Of a stretch of DNA of 64,000 nt, positions 17,397-25,166 are shown in pieces. Source of the DNA: Ectobacillus funiculus (GTDB lineage: Bacteria > Bacillota > Bacilli > Bacillales > Bacillaceae_G); assembly GCF_004138295.1 (NCBI RefSeq), contig NZ_SCFM01000020.1, positions 1-64,000 of the forward strand, read 5' to 3'. Within the stretch, counting starts at the first letter, position 1. Each line of letters starts with the position of its first letter. A model generated the notes under the pieces. It was not told the origin of the DNA. It ran no database searches and saw only the letters and a list, made by a program, of their open reading frames with translations. Made by a program: the position numbers and the translations under genes.

Positions 17397-17434
17397 TCTT
17401 TATTTCGTTTACCGCATGCTATGGTTCTTTGGTT

Positions 17435-17575
17435 CTACGATAAATTTGCTTTGCTCTGCATGGCCTTAAGAGCAACTTCTTCATCCTTGAATACCTTTAC
17501 TCTCAAATTCTTCAAGAGCTTTTGCTTATCAAAAAGCAGTGCTGGAAAGAATGGCTTTGTATAAGGTACTGCCAT
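17435..17575 (-). CDS. 46-residue protein coupled to the short GH25 lysozyme
   Basis: ATG at 17573-17575 overlaps the lysozyme stop codon (TAATG), with GGGAG just upstream, so translation is probably coupled. The product starts MAVPYTKPFFPALLFDKQK and has a Lys-rich amphipathic helix (LKNLRVKVFKDEEVALKAMQ). It occupies the place of the C-terminal domain found in lysozyme 1. It may be a separate wall-binding or accessory peptide, or the frameshifted tail of an ancestral longer lysozyme. Confidence 0.55.
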   Translation of the reverse strand: MAVPYTKPFFPALLFDKQKLLKNLRVKVFKDEEVALKAMQSKANLS

Positions 17576-18183
17576 TAGCTCCCTAGCGGCGCACCAGTAA
17601 ACCATTCGAGTGGTTTGTCTCCAATAAGTAAATTTAAGTCCACATTCCCGTTTACACCAGCGAGCCTTCCTTTTTCTGTATATTGCCATACATCGCATGC
17701 CATATCTGGCTTAGCCCCTGTAGGTTGTCCAATATCAATTGAGGAGTAACGAGGAATCCATAAAAAGTCAGCTATTACTTGGCTCATACCATACTTTTTA
17801 TAAAAGAAATGTCCTGTATATAAGCCGACCTTCCAGCCGGCAGCCTTGCAAGTGTCAATGAATGCTTGCGTAGCAGGGATAAGATCTGTTGGATTTTTTA
17901 CTCTCACTTCCTCTACATCTGCTACTAAGAACTTAGCGGCCTTATCTGCACGAGCTATAAAATCCTTCGCCTCTACCACTGCATCATTTACACTCACAAA
18001 GCGGCAATATGCATAATGCCCAAATGGTATATTGTAGCTTTTGCATCCAGCTACGAATTGTTTATATTTTGTATCAATGAAAGAAGAGCCATATTGCACA
18101 CGAATAATAGCAAGATCTAGCTCGTCCTTTGCTTTGCTCCAATCAATCGAATTGTGATGTGAAAAATCAGCTATTTTTCCCAT
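17575..18183 (-). CDS. GH25 lysozyme, short form lacking the C-terminal domain
   Basis: 202 residues, ~80% like the catalytic part of the 6894 lysozyme (KIADFSHHNSIDWSKAKDELDLAIIRVQYGS). The catalytic region FLVADVEEV and DVWQYTEKGRLAG are intact. It ends shortly after the domain at FTGAPLGS, so the ~75-residue tail is lost. ATG at 18181-18183 overlaps the holin stop (TGATG). Probably still active as a muramidase, but with different wall targeting. Confidence 0.9.
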   Translation of the reverse strand: MGKIADFSHHNSIDWSKAKDELDLAIIRVQYGSSFIDTKYKQFVAGCKSYNIPFGHYAYCRFVSVNDAVVEAKDFIARADKAAKFLVADVEEVRVKNPTDLIPATQAFIDTCKAAGWKVGLYTGHFFYKKYGMSQVIADFLWIPRYSSIDIGQPTGAKPDMACDVWQYTEKGRLAGVNGNVDLNLLIGDKPLEWFTGAPLGS

Positions 18184-18392
18184 CAAGTATCCTCTCCCTG
18201 CACTGTTTCATGGTCAGTCCATAAACCCAGTATAACACCTACCGTATAGATAACCTCCTGAATTTGCCCAAGCTGCCCCTCAAAATCCGCATAGCCAAGG
18301 GACTTTGCAATCATCCCAATTAACGCAAATAGCGCAACCCATGCTTTCCAGTTGCGAAGACGTTTCAAAATATTTTCTTTTGTAAGTTTCAT
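18183..18392 (-). CDS. Holin, phi LC3-type (second copy)
   Basis: 69 residues, highly like the holin at 7745-7954: KLTKENILKRLRNWKAWVALFALIGMIAKSLG, then a helix ending GLWTDHETVQG. Two membrane segments. It is arranged with its lysozyme as in cassette 1, which indicates duplication of the whole promoter-holin-lysozyme unit. Confidence 0.88.
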   Translation of the reverse strand: MKLTKENILKRLRNWKAWVALFALIGMIAKSLGYADFEGQLGQIQEVIYTVGVILGLWTDHETVQGEDT

Positions 18393-18457
18393 AGTGATCC
18401 TCCTATTTTGATTAGCGGCACGTTTGTGATATTAAAAAACGTACTAGCTTTGTTCTA

Positions 18458-18485
18458 TATACTATGTCGCATAGGACTAGTGAGA
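18458..18485 (-). promoter_or_regulatory. SigK-like promoter upstream of holin-lysozyme pair 2
   Basis: CATAGTATA is conserved on the minus strand. The exact AC at 17 nt is not (TC instead), so this copy may be weaker. The leader again has a stem, ACGTTTTTT...AAACGT, followed by GCTAATC as in copy 1. Confidence 0.45.
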
Positions 18486-18637
18486 GATAGGACAATCACC
18501 TAAGTTTACGATCCTCTTTTTATTTGAGCATGAGCATGTTATTTGTTAATTTCCTATTGAGCGGACGGAGCATATAGTGAATATAAACATATAATTTATA
18601 GATAGATACAGAAAGTTGGACAAAGGGGAGAACAAAT

Positions 18638-18880
18638 ATGGATTTCTTCTTGGTAGCTATTCTTTATTGGGTCTTGATTGGAGCTTCATTATTTTTACTG
18701 TTTTGGGGTGTATGGAAAAAATCGTGGAAGGCATTATTAGCGAGCGGCATTGCGCTTTTATTGCCAGCCCTATCTGTGTATTTCGGAAGTGCAGAGGGGT
18801 GGTTTAGATTGGCGGCACTTCCTCCTGTAATTATTTTTATACTTGCTTATTACACAAAAATAACATCAGGCACTGAATAA
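18638..18880 (+). CDS. Small three-helix membrane protein
   Basis: 80 residues, AAGGGGAG upstream of the ATG. Three hydrophobic helices (VAILYWVLIGASLFLLFWG; LLASGIALLLPALSVYFG; LPPVIIFILAYYT) with a short polar tail. No family is recognised; small proteins of this kind are common in Bacillus. Transcribed alone, with a terminator at 18911-18943. Confidence 0.65.
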   Translation: MDFFLVAILYWVLIGASLFLLFWGVWKKSWKALLASGIALLLPALSVYFGSAEGWFRLAALPPVIIFILAYYTKITSGTE

Positions 18881-18910
18881 ATATATTTCTAAAATGTCTG
18901 CTAACGCCAA

Positions 18911-18943
18911 AACAGCTGTTACAATACGGCTGTTTTTCTTTTA
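18911..18943 (+). terminator. Intrinsic terminator
   Basis: AACAGC, a loop, GGCTGTTTTTCTTTT. Confidence 0.7.
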
Positions 18944-19054
18944 ATACTTGCACCTAAATTGGTTAAAAGTTCCTTTAATAGTTATACTCAACTAAAAAAA
19001 TTGGGAAGTATAAATATAATCGATAATTTAGAAGTTAGGGGGAGCTATGATGGG

Positions 19055-19690
19055 GATTACATTGAACTACCCCACCTACTCGCTAACGCTCCTTGAGGTG
19101 GGGAATTCTGTATCTTCTTCCTAGGAAGCGAAATACAGAGCCGTTCAACAGGCTTCTCATGGGGCATCCGCTTCGTTTTCCTTCTAAGGAGAAATAGAGA
19201 CAGGATGAAGCGCATATACCGCACCGGGAGCTGTTTGATGCACCCGATACCCCATTCTCTTATGCAATTTCGGTTTTCCATCCACAATCGATTGCTTCAT
19301 GTTTCGCAATGCCGTCAGCTTGCTGCGTTCGTTTTTTAATTTCTTTTGAATCGATTGCACGACACTGTCTACCTGTTTGACATACAACGCTTGTAGTTCC
19401 TTTTGCGATGTACGAAGGGCATTTACTTGTTGGACTGCACTATTCGCATAATAGTCGTCCATTTGAAATTGTTCCTTAATCGCAAGATGAAGACTGCCTT
19501 CATACGGTTTGCTCCCTGTGCGTAGATGTTTTGTCTGCCAAGCATAAGCCGTGCGCATGGCTCTGTTATAGAGACGGAGAGAATGAAAGAGTTCCTGATT
19601 CAAATCGTGAGGGATCGTGTGTTTATAGATTCGATTGGAAAAATAACACTTCTTCATTCCCTCCTCCTCCCTTCTGGTTCATTTTGGTAA
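19055..19690 (-). mobile_element. Internally deleted IS200/IS605-family element
   Basis: Contains the N-terminal third of a TnpB gene (from ATG 19655-19657) joined to the last few codons and the right end. The end hairpin CCCCACCT (19070-19077)/AGGTGGGG (19096-19103) overlaps the expected tnpB stop region. No TnpA gene is present, so it could only move, if at all, with help from elsewhere. Confidence 0.7.
19184..19657 (-). pseudogene. tnpB: tnpB remnant, N-terminal part
   Basis: Starts MKKCYFSNRIYKHTIPHDLN and continues with typical TnpB helices (LRLYNRAMRTAYAWQTKHLR; VVQSIQKKLKNERSKLTALR). The frame ends after ~157 residues, without the RuvC catalytic DxxG and zinc-ribbon parts. The remaining 3' sequence in another frame reads like a TnpB tail running into the right-end hairpin. 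Clearly non-functional as a nuclease. Confidence 0.8.
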
Positions 19691-19747
19691 TTATATATCA
19701 CCAAAGGAACGTACGTTTGTCTAGTAGAGTTTTCCTATTCAAACATG

Positions 19748-19833
19748 CTAGGCGATTCGCCTAGCCGACATTCATCCCCCACTTACCACTGGGCTACGCC
19801 CATCACGTGCTTGAAGTGGGGGTCTTCTGTCGG
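19748..19833 (-). repeat. IS200/IS605-type end hairpin next to the channel gene
   Basis: CTAGGC/GCCTAG stem-loop, outer CCGACA/TGTCGG stem, inner CCCCCACTT/AAGTGGGGG with GGGC/GCCC at the tip. Same plan as the 385-473 end. It stops 3 nt before the channel start codon. Confidence 0.7.
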
Positions 19834-19836
19834 AAA

Positions 19837-20043
19837 ATGATAAAGAAATTATTATATTATCTAGTGAAGTCAAGGAACAAAATCTTTTTGCTTTTTGTCA
19901 CCTTATACATATTAGTTGCTGCGTATGTTGCTCTTTGGATAGAGCCGCAAACATTCAAATCGTATTTAACCGCTGTTTACTGGGTCTTTACAACGCTTGC
20001 TACAGTTGGTTTTGGCGATTATGATACGTGTGCTATGCAATGA
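19837..20043 (+). pseudogene. Truncated two-helix K+ channel
   Basis: ATG at 19837, directly after the IS-end hairpin. It encodes a first helix (IFLLFVTLYILVAAYVALWI), a pore helix and the selectivity filter LATVGFGDY, then stops within a few residues. The second membrane helix and any RCK domain are gone, replaced by a TnpB zinc-ribbon fragment. An Ion_trans_2-type channel broken on both sides by IS605 material; no ribosome binding site of its own is obvious. Confidence 0.75.
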
Positions 20044-20119
20044 AAAAAACCGCAAAACACAAGCAGAATGCAAGTGTATAGTTTGCGGCTATGAGGCAAC
20101 GAAAGTGCAAGTTTTGTAA
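20039..20119 (+). pseudogene. tnpB: TnpB zinc-ribbon fragment
   Basis: Plus-strand frame reading NEKNRKTQAECKCIVCGYEA, the second half of the TnpB zinc ribbon (family pattern NRKTQAxFxCxxCGYxANAD). It stops after ~25 residues. It is fused to the broken channel and is in the opposite orientation to the remnant at 19184-19657, so at least two insertions happened here. Confidence 0.6.
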
Positions 20120-20146
20120 AAACATCATCTTTTCCTTGGAACAGTA

Positions 20147-20671
20147 TTATTGAGTAAAGGTAATCATTCCATTAAAGTAATGATGTAACAAGGATTTATA
20201 ATCATATCCTTCAGTTAAAATATGATCAATGAGCTCTCTCACTGCGCCTTCTCCTCCATTTGCTTTTGAAATGAAGCGAGCACTCTCCTTAACCAAAGGT
20301 ACTGCATTTTGCGGCGCTGCGGGGTATCCGACGATTTGAAGGATAGGAAGATCATTCAAATCATCTCCCATATAGCATACATTCTCCAAATTTATATTGA
20401 AGTCAGCCATAATTTCATTTAATACCTGCACCTTGTCATGAATACCTTGATAAAAAACATCTATTTTTAATTCTGCTGCTCGCTTCTTAACAGCATTGGA
20501 GCTTCTGCCGCTAATTAATGCAATCTTTATTCCGCTATGACGAGCAAGATTAATCCCTAACCCGTCCTGTGTATGAAAAGACTTATATTCTTCTCCAGAG
20601 CTGCCGTAGTAAAGCTTCCCATCAGTCAGGACACCATCTACATCTAAAACAAGTAATTTTACTTTTTGCAT
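20147..20671 (-). CDS. HAD phosphatase, KdsC/YrbI-like
   Basis: ATG at 20669-20671 after GTAGGAGG. 174 residues with HAD motif I LDVDGVLTDG, motif II ALISGRSS and motif III GDDLNDLP. This is the cap-less KdsC/NeuC-like subfamily acting on 8- or 9-carbon sugar acid phosphates. Gram-positives lack KDO, so the substrate is open: a nonulosonic acid or another small phosphate. It is downstream of the ketopantoate-reductase-like gene in the same direction, with a 293-nt gap. Confidence 0.8.
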   Translation of the reverse strand: MQKVKLLVLDVDGVLTDGKLYYGSSGEEYKSFHTQDGLGINLARHSGIKIALISGRSSNAVKKRAAELKIDVFYQGIHDKVQVLNEIMADFNINLENVCYMGDDLNDLPILQIVGYPAAPQNAVPLVKESARFISKANGGEGAVRELIDHILTEGYDYKSLLHHYFNGMITFTQ

Positions 20672-20964
20672 GGGATATCCTCCTACAATTCCTATTATGT
20701 CGTTTCTTAGCATGAATTTCAGCATTTCCAGCTACACAAATAAACTATATTTGCGGGTTAGCTATGTGCTGCTTATTCTTAATTCGTAAAAATAGCTACA
20801 TCATGCCGTTCTAATGACAGTAAGTTACTTTCACCATCTCTAAACTGAAAGCCTGTTTGTAATTATATATGATTATCCAAAAAAATACTTAAAAATTCCT
20901 TTCCTCGTTCTGAGCACTATCTACTAACCCCAATCTAATAGAAGCCTGTCTGAGTCCTTCACTG

Positions 20965-21912
20965 TTAAACCCGAGTTGCACTGACGATGGAATTTTTACT
21001 ATGAAACCTTTTCTCGTATAACTTTAGATTCACGTAGATGCTCTGCAGAGTAGGGGCTTGCAAGCCGTGTTCATGTGCCAATTGCAGCAAGTATCCCTGC
21101 AGGTGGTCACCTTCAACAGGAAGTCCTTTCTCCATATCTCTCAGCATAGAAGACTTCATATCGTAATTCATCTCACATATTCTTGTGAATTGTATCTGCT
21201 CAATGTCTTCTGCAATTGTTGCTTGTGCCGCCCTCATAATTTGAGCAATTTCCGCTAGCAGATTTTGTAGCAGCTCTGTCCCCATTGGCACCTCTCTAAT
21301 AGGACCAATAGGCTGCTGAAATAGTGTTGTAACTCCGGAAACTGTTGTAATAAATAAATACTTGTGCCACATTTCCTGCAGAATATTGCAAACTGCGCTC
21401 ACTTGAGCCTTTGTATTAGCAAATGCCTGTTCTATTGCTAGAATACGTTCTGTTTTTTCCCCGTTCCACTCCCCGAATATAAACCGATGAGAAGCACCTC
21501 TTTGAATAATATCTCCTGTTTCCGACAAGGTAGCTTCTATAAAACAAACTCCGCCTATTACCGAATGGTCTGAAAAGGCTTGACGAAGCTTCGTGATCTG
21601 TTCAATCCCATTCAACATAGAAATCAGTACCGTATCTTTATGAACAAATGGCCGAATATCCTCAATCACTTGTTCCAAATGATATGCCTTTGTGCCAATA
21701 AGAATTACATCAAATGCTCCCGTTTGACCACTGCGGATTGTCTTTGGCTGAAGGATTACATCTCCATGTGTGCTGTGAACAACTAGCCCTCTTGCACGTA
21801 GTTGATCTTCTCTATTTTTTCGAACAAGAAACGTCACATCTTCTCCCTTTTCCGCTAATCTTGCGCCAAAATAGCCCCCTACCGCTCCAGCTCCCACAAC
21901 TAAGAATTTCAT
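20965..21912 (-). CDS. Ketopantoate reductase-family protein
   Basis: ATG at 21910-21912, 5-8 nt after GAGAGGTGA. 315 residues: N-terminal Rossmann fold with GAGAVGGYFGARLAEKG, then LIGTKAYHLEQ and SMLNGIEQ, and a helical C-terminal domain with MWHKYLFITTVSGVTTL and EMNYDMKSSMLRDMEKG, the PanE/ApbA pattern including the catalytic-type Lys. The family reduces 2-dehydropantoate with NADPH, but paralogues act on other 2-oxo acids. Last gene of the organosulfur operon, 33 nt after the binding protein; it may reduce a pathway intermediate. Confidence 0.88.
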   Translation of the reverse strand: MKFLVVGAGAVGGYFGARLAEKGEDVTFLVRKNREDQLRARGLVVHSTHGDVILQPKTIRSGQTGAFDVILIGTKAYHLEQVIEDIRPFVHKDTVLISMLNGIEQITKLRQAFSDHSVIGGVCFIEATLSETGDIIQRGASHRFIFGEWNGEKTERILAIEQAFANTKAQVSAVCNILQEMWHKYLFITTVSGVTTLFQQPIGPIREVPMGTELLQNLLAEIAQIMRAAQATIAEDIEQIQFTRICEMNYDMKSSMLRDMEKGLPVEGDHLQGYLLQLAHEHGLQAPTLQSIYVNLKLYEKRFHSKNSIVSATRV

Positions 21913-21945
21913 GTGCTCATCACCTCTCGAGTATGTATCCAAATA

Positions 21946-22974
21946 CTACTGATTCTTAAATATATCTTTATCAACTATTTTAGCTACCTTTACCGGCTTC
22001 GCAAGTACACCTTCATCCATAAACACATCTGCTACTTTTTGCACCGCGGTAATATCCTGATCCGTCACGGCTCTAACCTCAGCATTTACTCTTCCATTAA
22101 TTGTTTCTGAGACATCTTTAGGTAATTTTGTGATATCGGAGTATATATTGATATATTCTTTTTTATGTTTGTTTTCCCATTCCCATGCTTTAGAGATTCT
22201 TTTGATCACATCTTCGAGGGCGGCTCTTTTTCCAGGATCCTGTAAGGCTGCATTCGAAGCAGTGATAAATCCTAATCCAGTATTAATATCTTTCCCGCTG
22301 CGTAACAGTCTTCCGCCATTTTTCTCTGCAATTGCTAAGTAAGGGTCAAACGTAGCCCACACTTCGATTTCACCAGCCTGAAACGCTGCGGCCGCATCTG
22401 TTGGAAGAACAAATTTCACATTAACATCCTTGGTGGATAGGCCAGCTTCTTTTAAAGCTTCAATGAGCAGATATTGCGCAATACTCCCTTTAGCAGAAGA
22501 AACAACAACTGTTTTTCCTTTTAAATCTTCGACCTTTTTAATTGAGGAACCTTTTTGTACTAATATTCCGACTGCCTCTGGTGAAGACACACTTGTGGCA
22601 ATAATTTTAATGGGAACATCTGAAGCCGCTGCAGCTAATACTGGTGTATCCCCAGCCGGTGCTGTGTCTACTGATCCTGCTTTCACAGCCTCAAATAAAG
22701 GTGCAGCACCTTGAAAACTAGCCCATTTGACCTTATAAGGTGTTCCTTCAAGGACTTTAGAAGCCTCTACTTTTGCTTTCGTCATGCCAGCTTGATCGCC
22801 TAACACTAAAGTTACCTTTGAAAGGTCAACTGATTCTGTCTTAGCTGTTGTTTGATCAGCAGATCCACAACCAGCTAGTATCGCGAGACTCCCGATTGAA
22901 GCAATACCGAGCAGCAAAGAACGCTGAACTATGTTTTTGCGCAAAAATTCTCCTAGCCAATGTAGCTTTTGCAT
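21946..22974 (-). CDS. ABC substrate-binding lipoprotein, SsuA/TauA-like (1)
   Basis: Signal peptide with lipobox LAGC at residues ~32-35. The mature part is the SsuA/NMT1 periplasmic-binding fold: GDTPVLAAAASDVPIKIIA, VSSAKGSIAQYLLIEALKEAG and EVWATFDPYLAIAEKNGG. The family delivers aliphatic sulfonates, taurine or related anions to SsuBC-type importers. No second permease lies nearby, so it probably shares SsuBC at 26392-27962 with the other binding protein, giving the transporter two ligand profiles. Confidence 0.9.
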   Translation of the reverse strand: MQKLHWLGEFLRKNIVQRSLLLGIASIGSLAILAGCGSADQTTAKTESVDLSKVTLVLGDQAGMTKAKVEASKVLEGTPYKVKWASFQGAAPLFEAVKAGSVDTAPAGDTPVLAAAASDVPIKIIATSVSSPEAVGILVQKGSSIKKVEDLKGKTVVVSSAKGSIAQYLLIEALKEAGLSTKDVNVKFVLPTDAAAAFQAGEIEVWATFDPYLAIAEKNGGRLLRSGKDINTGLGFITASNAALQDPGKRAALEDVIKRISKAWEWENKHKKEYINIYSDITKLPKDVSETINGRVNAEVRAVTDQDITAVQKVADVFMDEGVLAKPVKVAKIVDKDIFKNQ

Positions 22975-23035
22975 ATATACATTCCCCCTCCTACTACATT
23001 GATAGACTTATTGTTTCCTAATCACCGCTTAACTT

Positions 23036-23064
23036 AGGCATGAATAGGTTCGTATTCATGCCCA
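23036..23064 (-). other. Strong hairpin between aldolase and binding-protein genes
   Basis: GGCATGAATA ... TATTCATGCC, extended by imperfect CTT/AAG, without a T-run. It may stabilise or process the operon mRNA, or be an operator. Confidence 0.5.
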
Positions 23065-23095
23065 AGCTTCTCATATATCGTGTTCAATAAACGTT

Positions 23096-23863
23096 TTATT
23101 GTAAAACATCCGGCTCTTCTTCCAGCAATTTATACCATAATTGTTGGAAATTAAACCATCCGCTGTATGGGCTGCTAACTTGAGAGTGTGTCAATAGAGC
23201 CGTTTCATGATCAATGGCAATCGGTTTACCTGCAGCTTCTGCAAGCAATTGTGCATGGCACGCCCGGTCCATGGCGATAAACCAATAAGCGGCCTCATCT
23301 ACACTATGTCCAACTGTTAGAAGGCCATGATTCCGTAATATGACCCCTTTGTACTGCTGAAGAGCATCTGCAATACGTTCTCCTTCAGTTTTATCAAGTA
23401 CAACTCCTGTGAAATCATCGAATAATCCATGATCTTGATAAAATACGCATGAATCCTGAGTAAGCGGATCTAAAAGCCTTCCTAAAGCTGACCATGCTTT
23501 TCCGTAAAGGGAATGGGAATGAGCCGCTGCAATGACATCCGGTCTCGCTTGGTGTATTTGCGAGTGGATGGCGATAGCTGCTTTGTTAATTGGCCGATCA
23601 CCAATTACGACATCCCCTTCATGATTTACCAAGTGAAGATCACTTACCTTCATTTTTCCAAAATGTACTCCTAATGGATTGACCCAATAGTGATCCGTCT
23701 TCTCCGGATCACGAACAGTAATATGTCCTGCGATCCCTTCATTAAATCCAAACTGATTAAATATTCTAAATGCCCCTGCTAATCGCTCCTTGCGATGTTG
23801 ACGTTCTTCCTCTACAGTATGAAATACTGGCTCTTGGTAAATTGAACTTGTTTTTGTTGGCAT
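23096..23863 (-). CDS. Class II aldolase/adducin-family protein
   Basis: 255 residues. Metal-binding histidines are visible in AAHSHSLYGKA (HxH) and ILRNHGLLTVG, with GHITVRDPE and NPLGVHFGKMKVSDL typical of the fold. Members include fuculose-phosphate-type aldolases and decarboxylases that make or break C-C bonds beside a carbonyl using Zn. The substrate cannot be told. It lies in the organosulfur operon between the two binding-protein genes, after repeat G. Confidence 0.88.
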   Translation of the reverse strand: MPTKTSSIYQEPVFHTVEEERQHRKERLAGAFRIFNQFGFNEGIAGHITVRDPEKTDHYWVNPLGVHFGKMKVSDLHLVNHEGDVVIGDRPINKAAIAIHSQIHQARPDVIAAAHSHSLYGKAWSALGRLLDPLTQDSCVFYQDHGLFDDFTGVVLDKTEGERIADALQQYKGVILRNHGLLTVGHSVDEAAYWFIAMDRACHAQLLAEAAGKPIAIDHETALLTHSQVSSPYSGWFNFQQLWYKLLEEEPDVLQ

Positions 23864-23986
23864 GCTTTTTTCCCCTTTTTTATAAGTTTAGTAGTTATCA
23901 CATTTAAAGATTGAATATTCTGTATTCTTTAGTTATTGTTTTGTTATTTGTATTACCTTCTCGCTTGTATACTCCAAAAGCTTCTT

Positions 23987-24121
23987 CACACTTTAAGAAA
24001 GTATATATTTCCAGCCAGAAGCAAACTCGACGTAGCGGGAAATTTTAGGAACAAAGTGTAAGTGCAACTATGCCTCTGTCTTCGCCCAAAGGCAGGGCTC
24101 GCCAATCGGCGAGTTTTCTTT
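23987..24121 (+). repeat. Dispersed palindromic repeat, copy G (full)
   Basis: CACTTTAAGAAAGTATATATTTCCAGC ... GAAATTTTAGGAACAAAGTG ... GCCTCTGTCTTCGCCC ... GCTCGCCAATCGGCGAGTTTTCTT, lying inside an apparent operon. Confidence 0.85.
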
Positions 24122-24178
24122 ATCAATCCATTAAAGTTTCACCCCCTTATACGGATTGTGTTGATATACAGCTGCTTC

Positions 24179-25165
24179 TTATTTAGTTGGAGTCCAAGCG
24201 GATTTTGCAACTTGGATTTTCGTGCCAATTAACTTCATTTCAAGTAGATCATCAGCCTGAGTCTGAAGATCACGCACTGCCTGTTCATCCATAAACTGAA
24301 TATCTGCCGGTTTTTTACTTAATATTTCTTTCCAAGTTGAAACTGGTATTTTTGTTGCTTCAGAAACTAGCTCTGCTGCTTCAGATGGATTTTCATTAAT
24401 TTCCTTGCCAATCTTTTGAAGCTCCAATACTACTTGTTTAATAGCTTTTGGATGCTCCTTTGTAAAGGCATTACTGCTTATATAAAACGAACGTAACGAT
24501 ACAAAATTTGTTCCATTCACTAAAACTCGGCCACCTTGGTTTGCGGTTGTTGTGAAATATGGTTCCCATGTAACCCATGCATCTACTTGTCCTTGAGAAA
24601 AAGCTATGCTGGCCTCTGGCGGATTGAGGTAAACAGGCTCAACGTCATCAATAGTCATTCCTTCAGATTTTAAAGCTTTTAATAGCAAGTATTGGGAAAT
24701 TGAGGCTTTGTTGAAGGCTACCTTTTTTCCCTTCAAATCCTTAATTGTTTGTATGGAGGAGCTGTCTTTCACCAAAATCCCTTCAGATTGTGGGACAGAG
24801 GGCTCACTTGCAACATAGACAAAGTCCAAGCCTCTAGCCTTACCGAATAAAGAGGGAGAATCTCCTAACCCTCCGAAATCGATACTTCCGGTACTTAATG
24901 CCTCTGCTACAGCAATGCCGGTATTAAATTCATACCACTTCACTTCATAACCTAATTTACCTAGATTTGTTTCTAAGAGCTTTTTCTTCTTTAATAGCAG
25001 CATTGGTGCAGATTTTTGATACCCAATCCGTAATACCCCTTTTTCAGCGGTATTACTTGCTCCAGCTGTTTGTTTACTCTCCCCGCAGCCACTTACCACT
25101 AGTACAAGAAGAATGAGAGTCATTAATATATACACTGCTCGTTTTTTCATCATCTCACTTTTCAC
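24179..25165 (-). CDS. ABC substrate-binding lipoprotein, SsuA-like (2)
   Basis: GTG start 1 nt after the crotonase stop codon; an internal ATG-ATG a few codons on is an alternative. Lipobox VSGC at residues ~24-27. The SsuA fold is seen in STGSIDFGGLGDSPSLFGKA, GILVKDSSSIQTIKDLKGKKVAFNKASISQYLLLKALKSEG and DAWVTWEPYFTTTANQGG. Closest in plan to SsuA for aliphatic sulfonates. Being directly coupled to the crotonase gene puts transport and CoA chemistry in one transcript. Confidence 0.92.
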   Translation of the reverse strand: MKSEMMKKRAVYILMTLILLVLVVSGCGESKQTAGASNTAEKGVLRIGYQKSAPMLLLKKKKLLETNLGKLGYEVKWYEFNTGIAVAEALSTGSIDFGGLGDSPSLFGKARGLDFVYVASEPSVPQSEGILVKDSSSIQTIKDLKGKKVAFNKASISQYLLLKALKSEGMTIDDVEPVYLNPPEASIAFSQGQVDAWVTWEPYFTTTANQGGRVLVNGTNFVSLRSFYISSNAFTKEHPKAIKQVVLELQKIGKEINENPSEAAELVSEATKIPVSTWKEILSKKPADIQFMDEQAVRDLQTQADDLLEMKLIGTKIQVAKSAWTPTK

Positions 25166-25166
25166 C

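Noticed and set aside
6894-18392. Reading the holin-lysozyme region as a complete prophage
   Set aside because: No terminase, capsid, tail, integrase or repressor genes; only lysis genes, duplicated with their promoters and mixed with host genes.
20147-20671. Calling the HAD protein KdsC for KDO synthesis
   Set aside because: Gram-positive context without lipopolysaccharide; only the HAD subfamily is supported.
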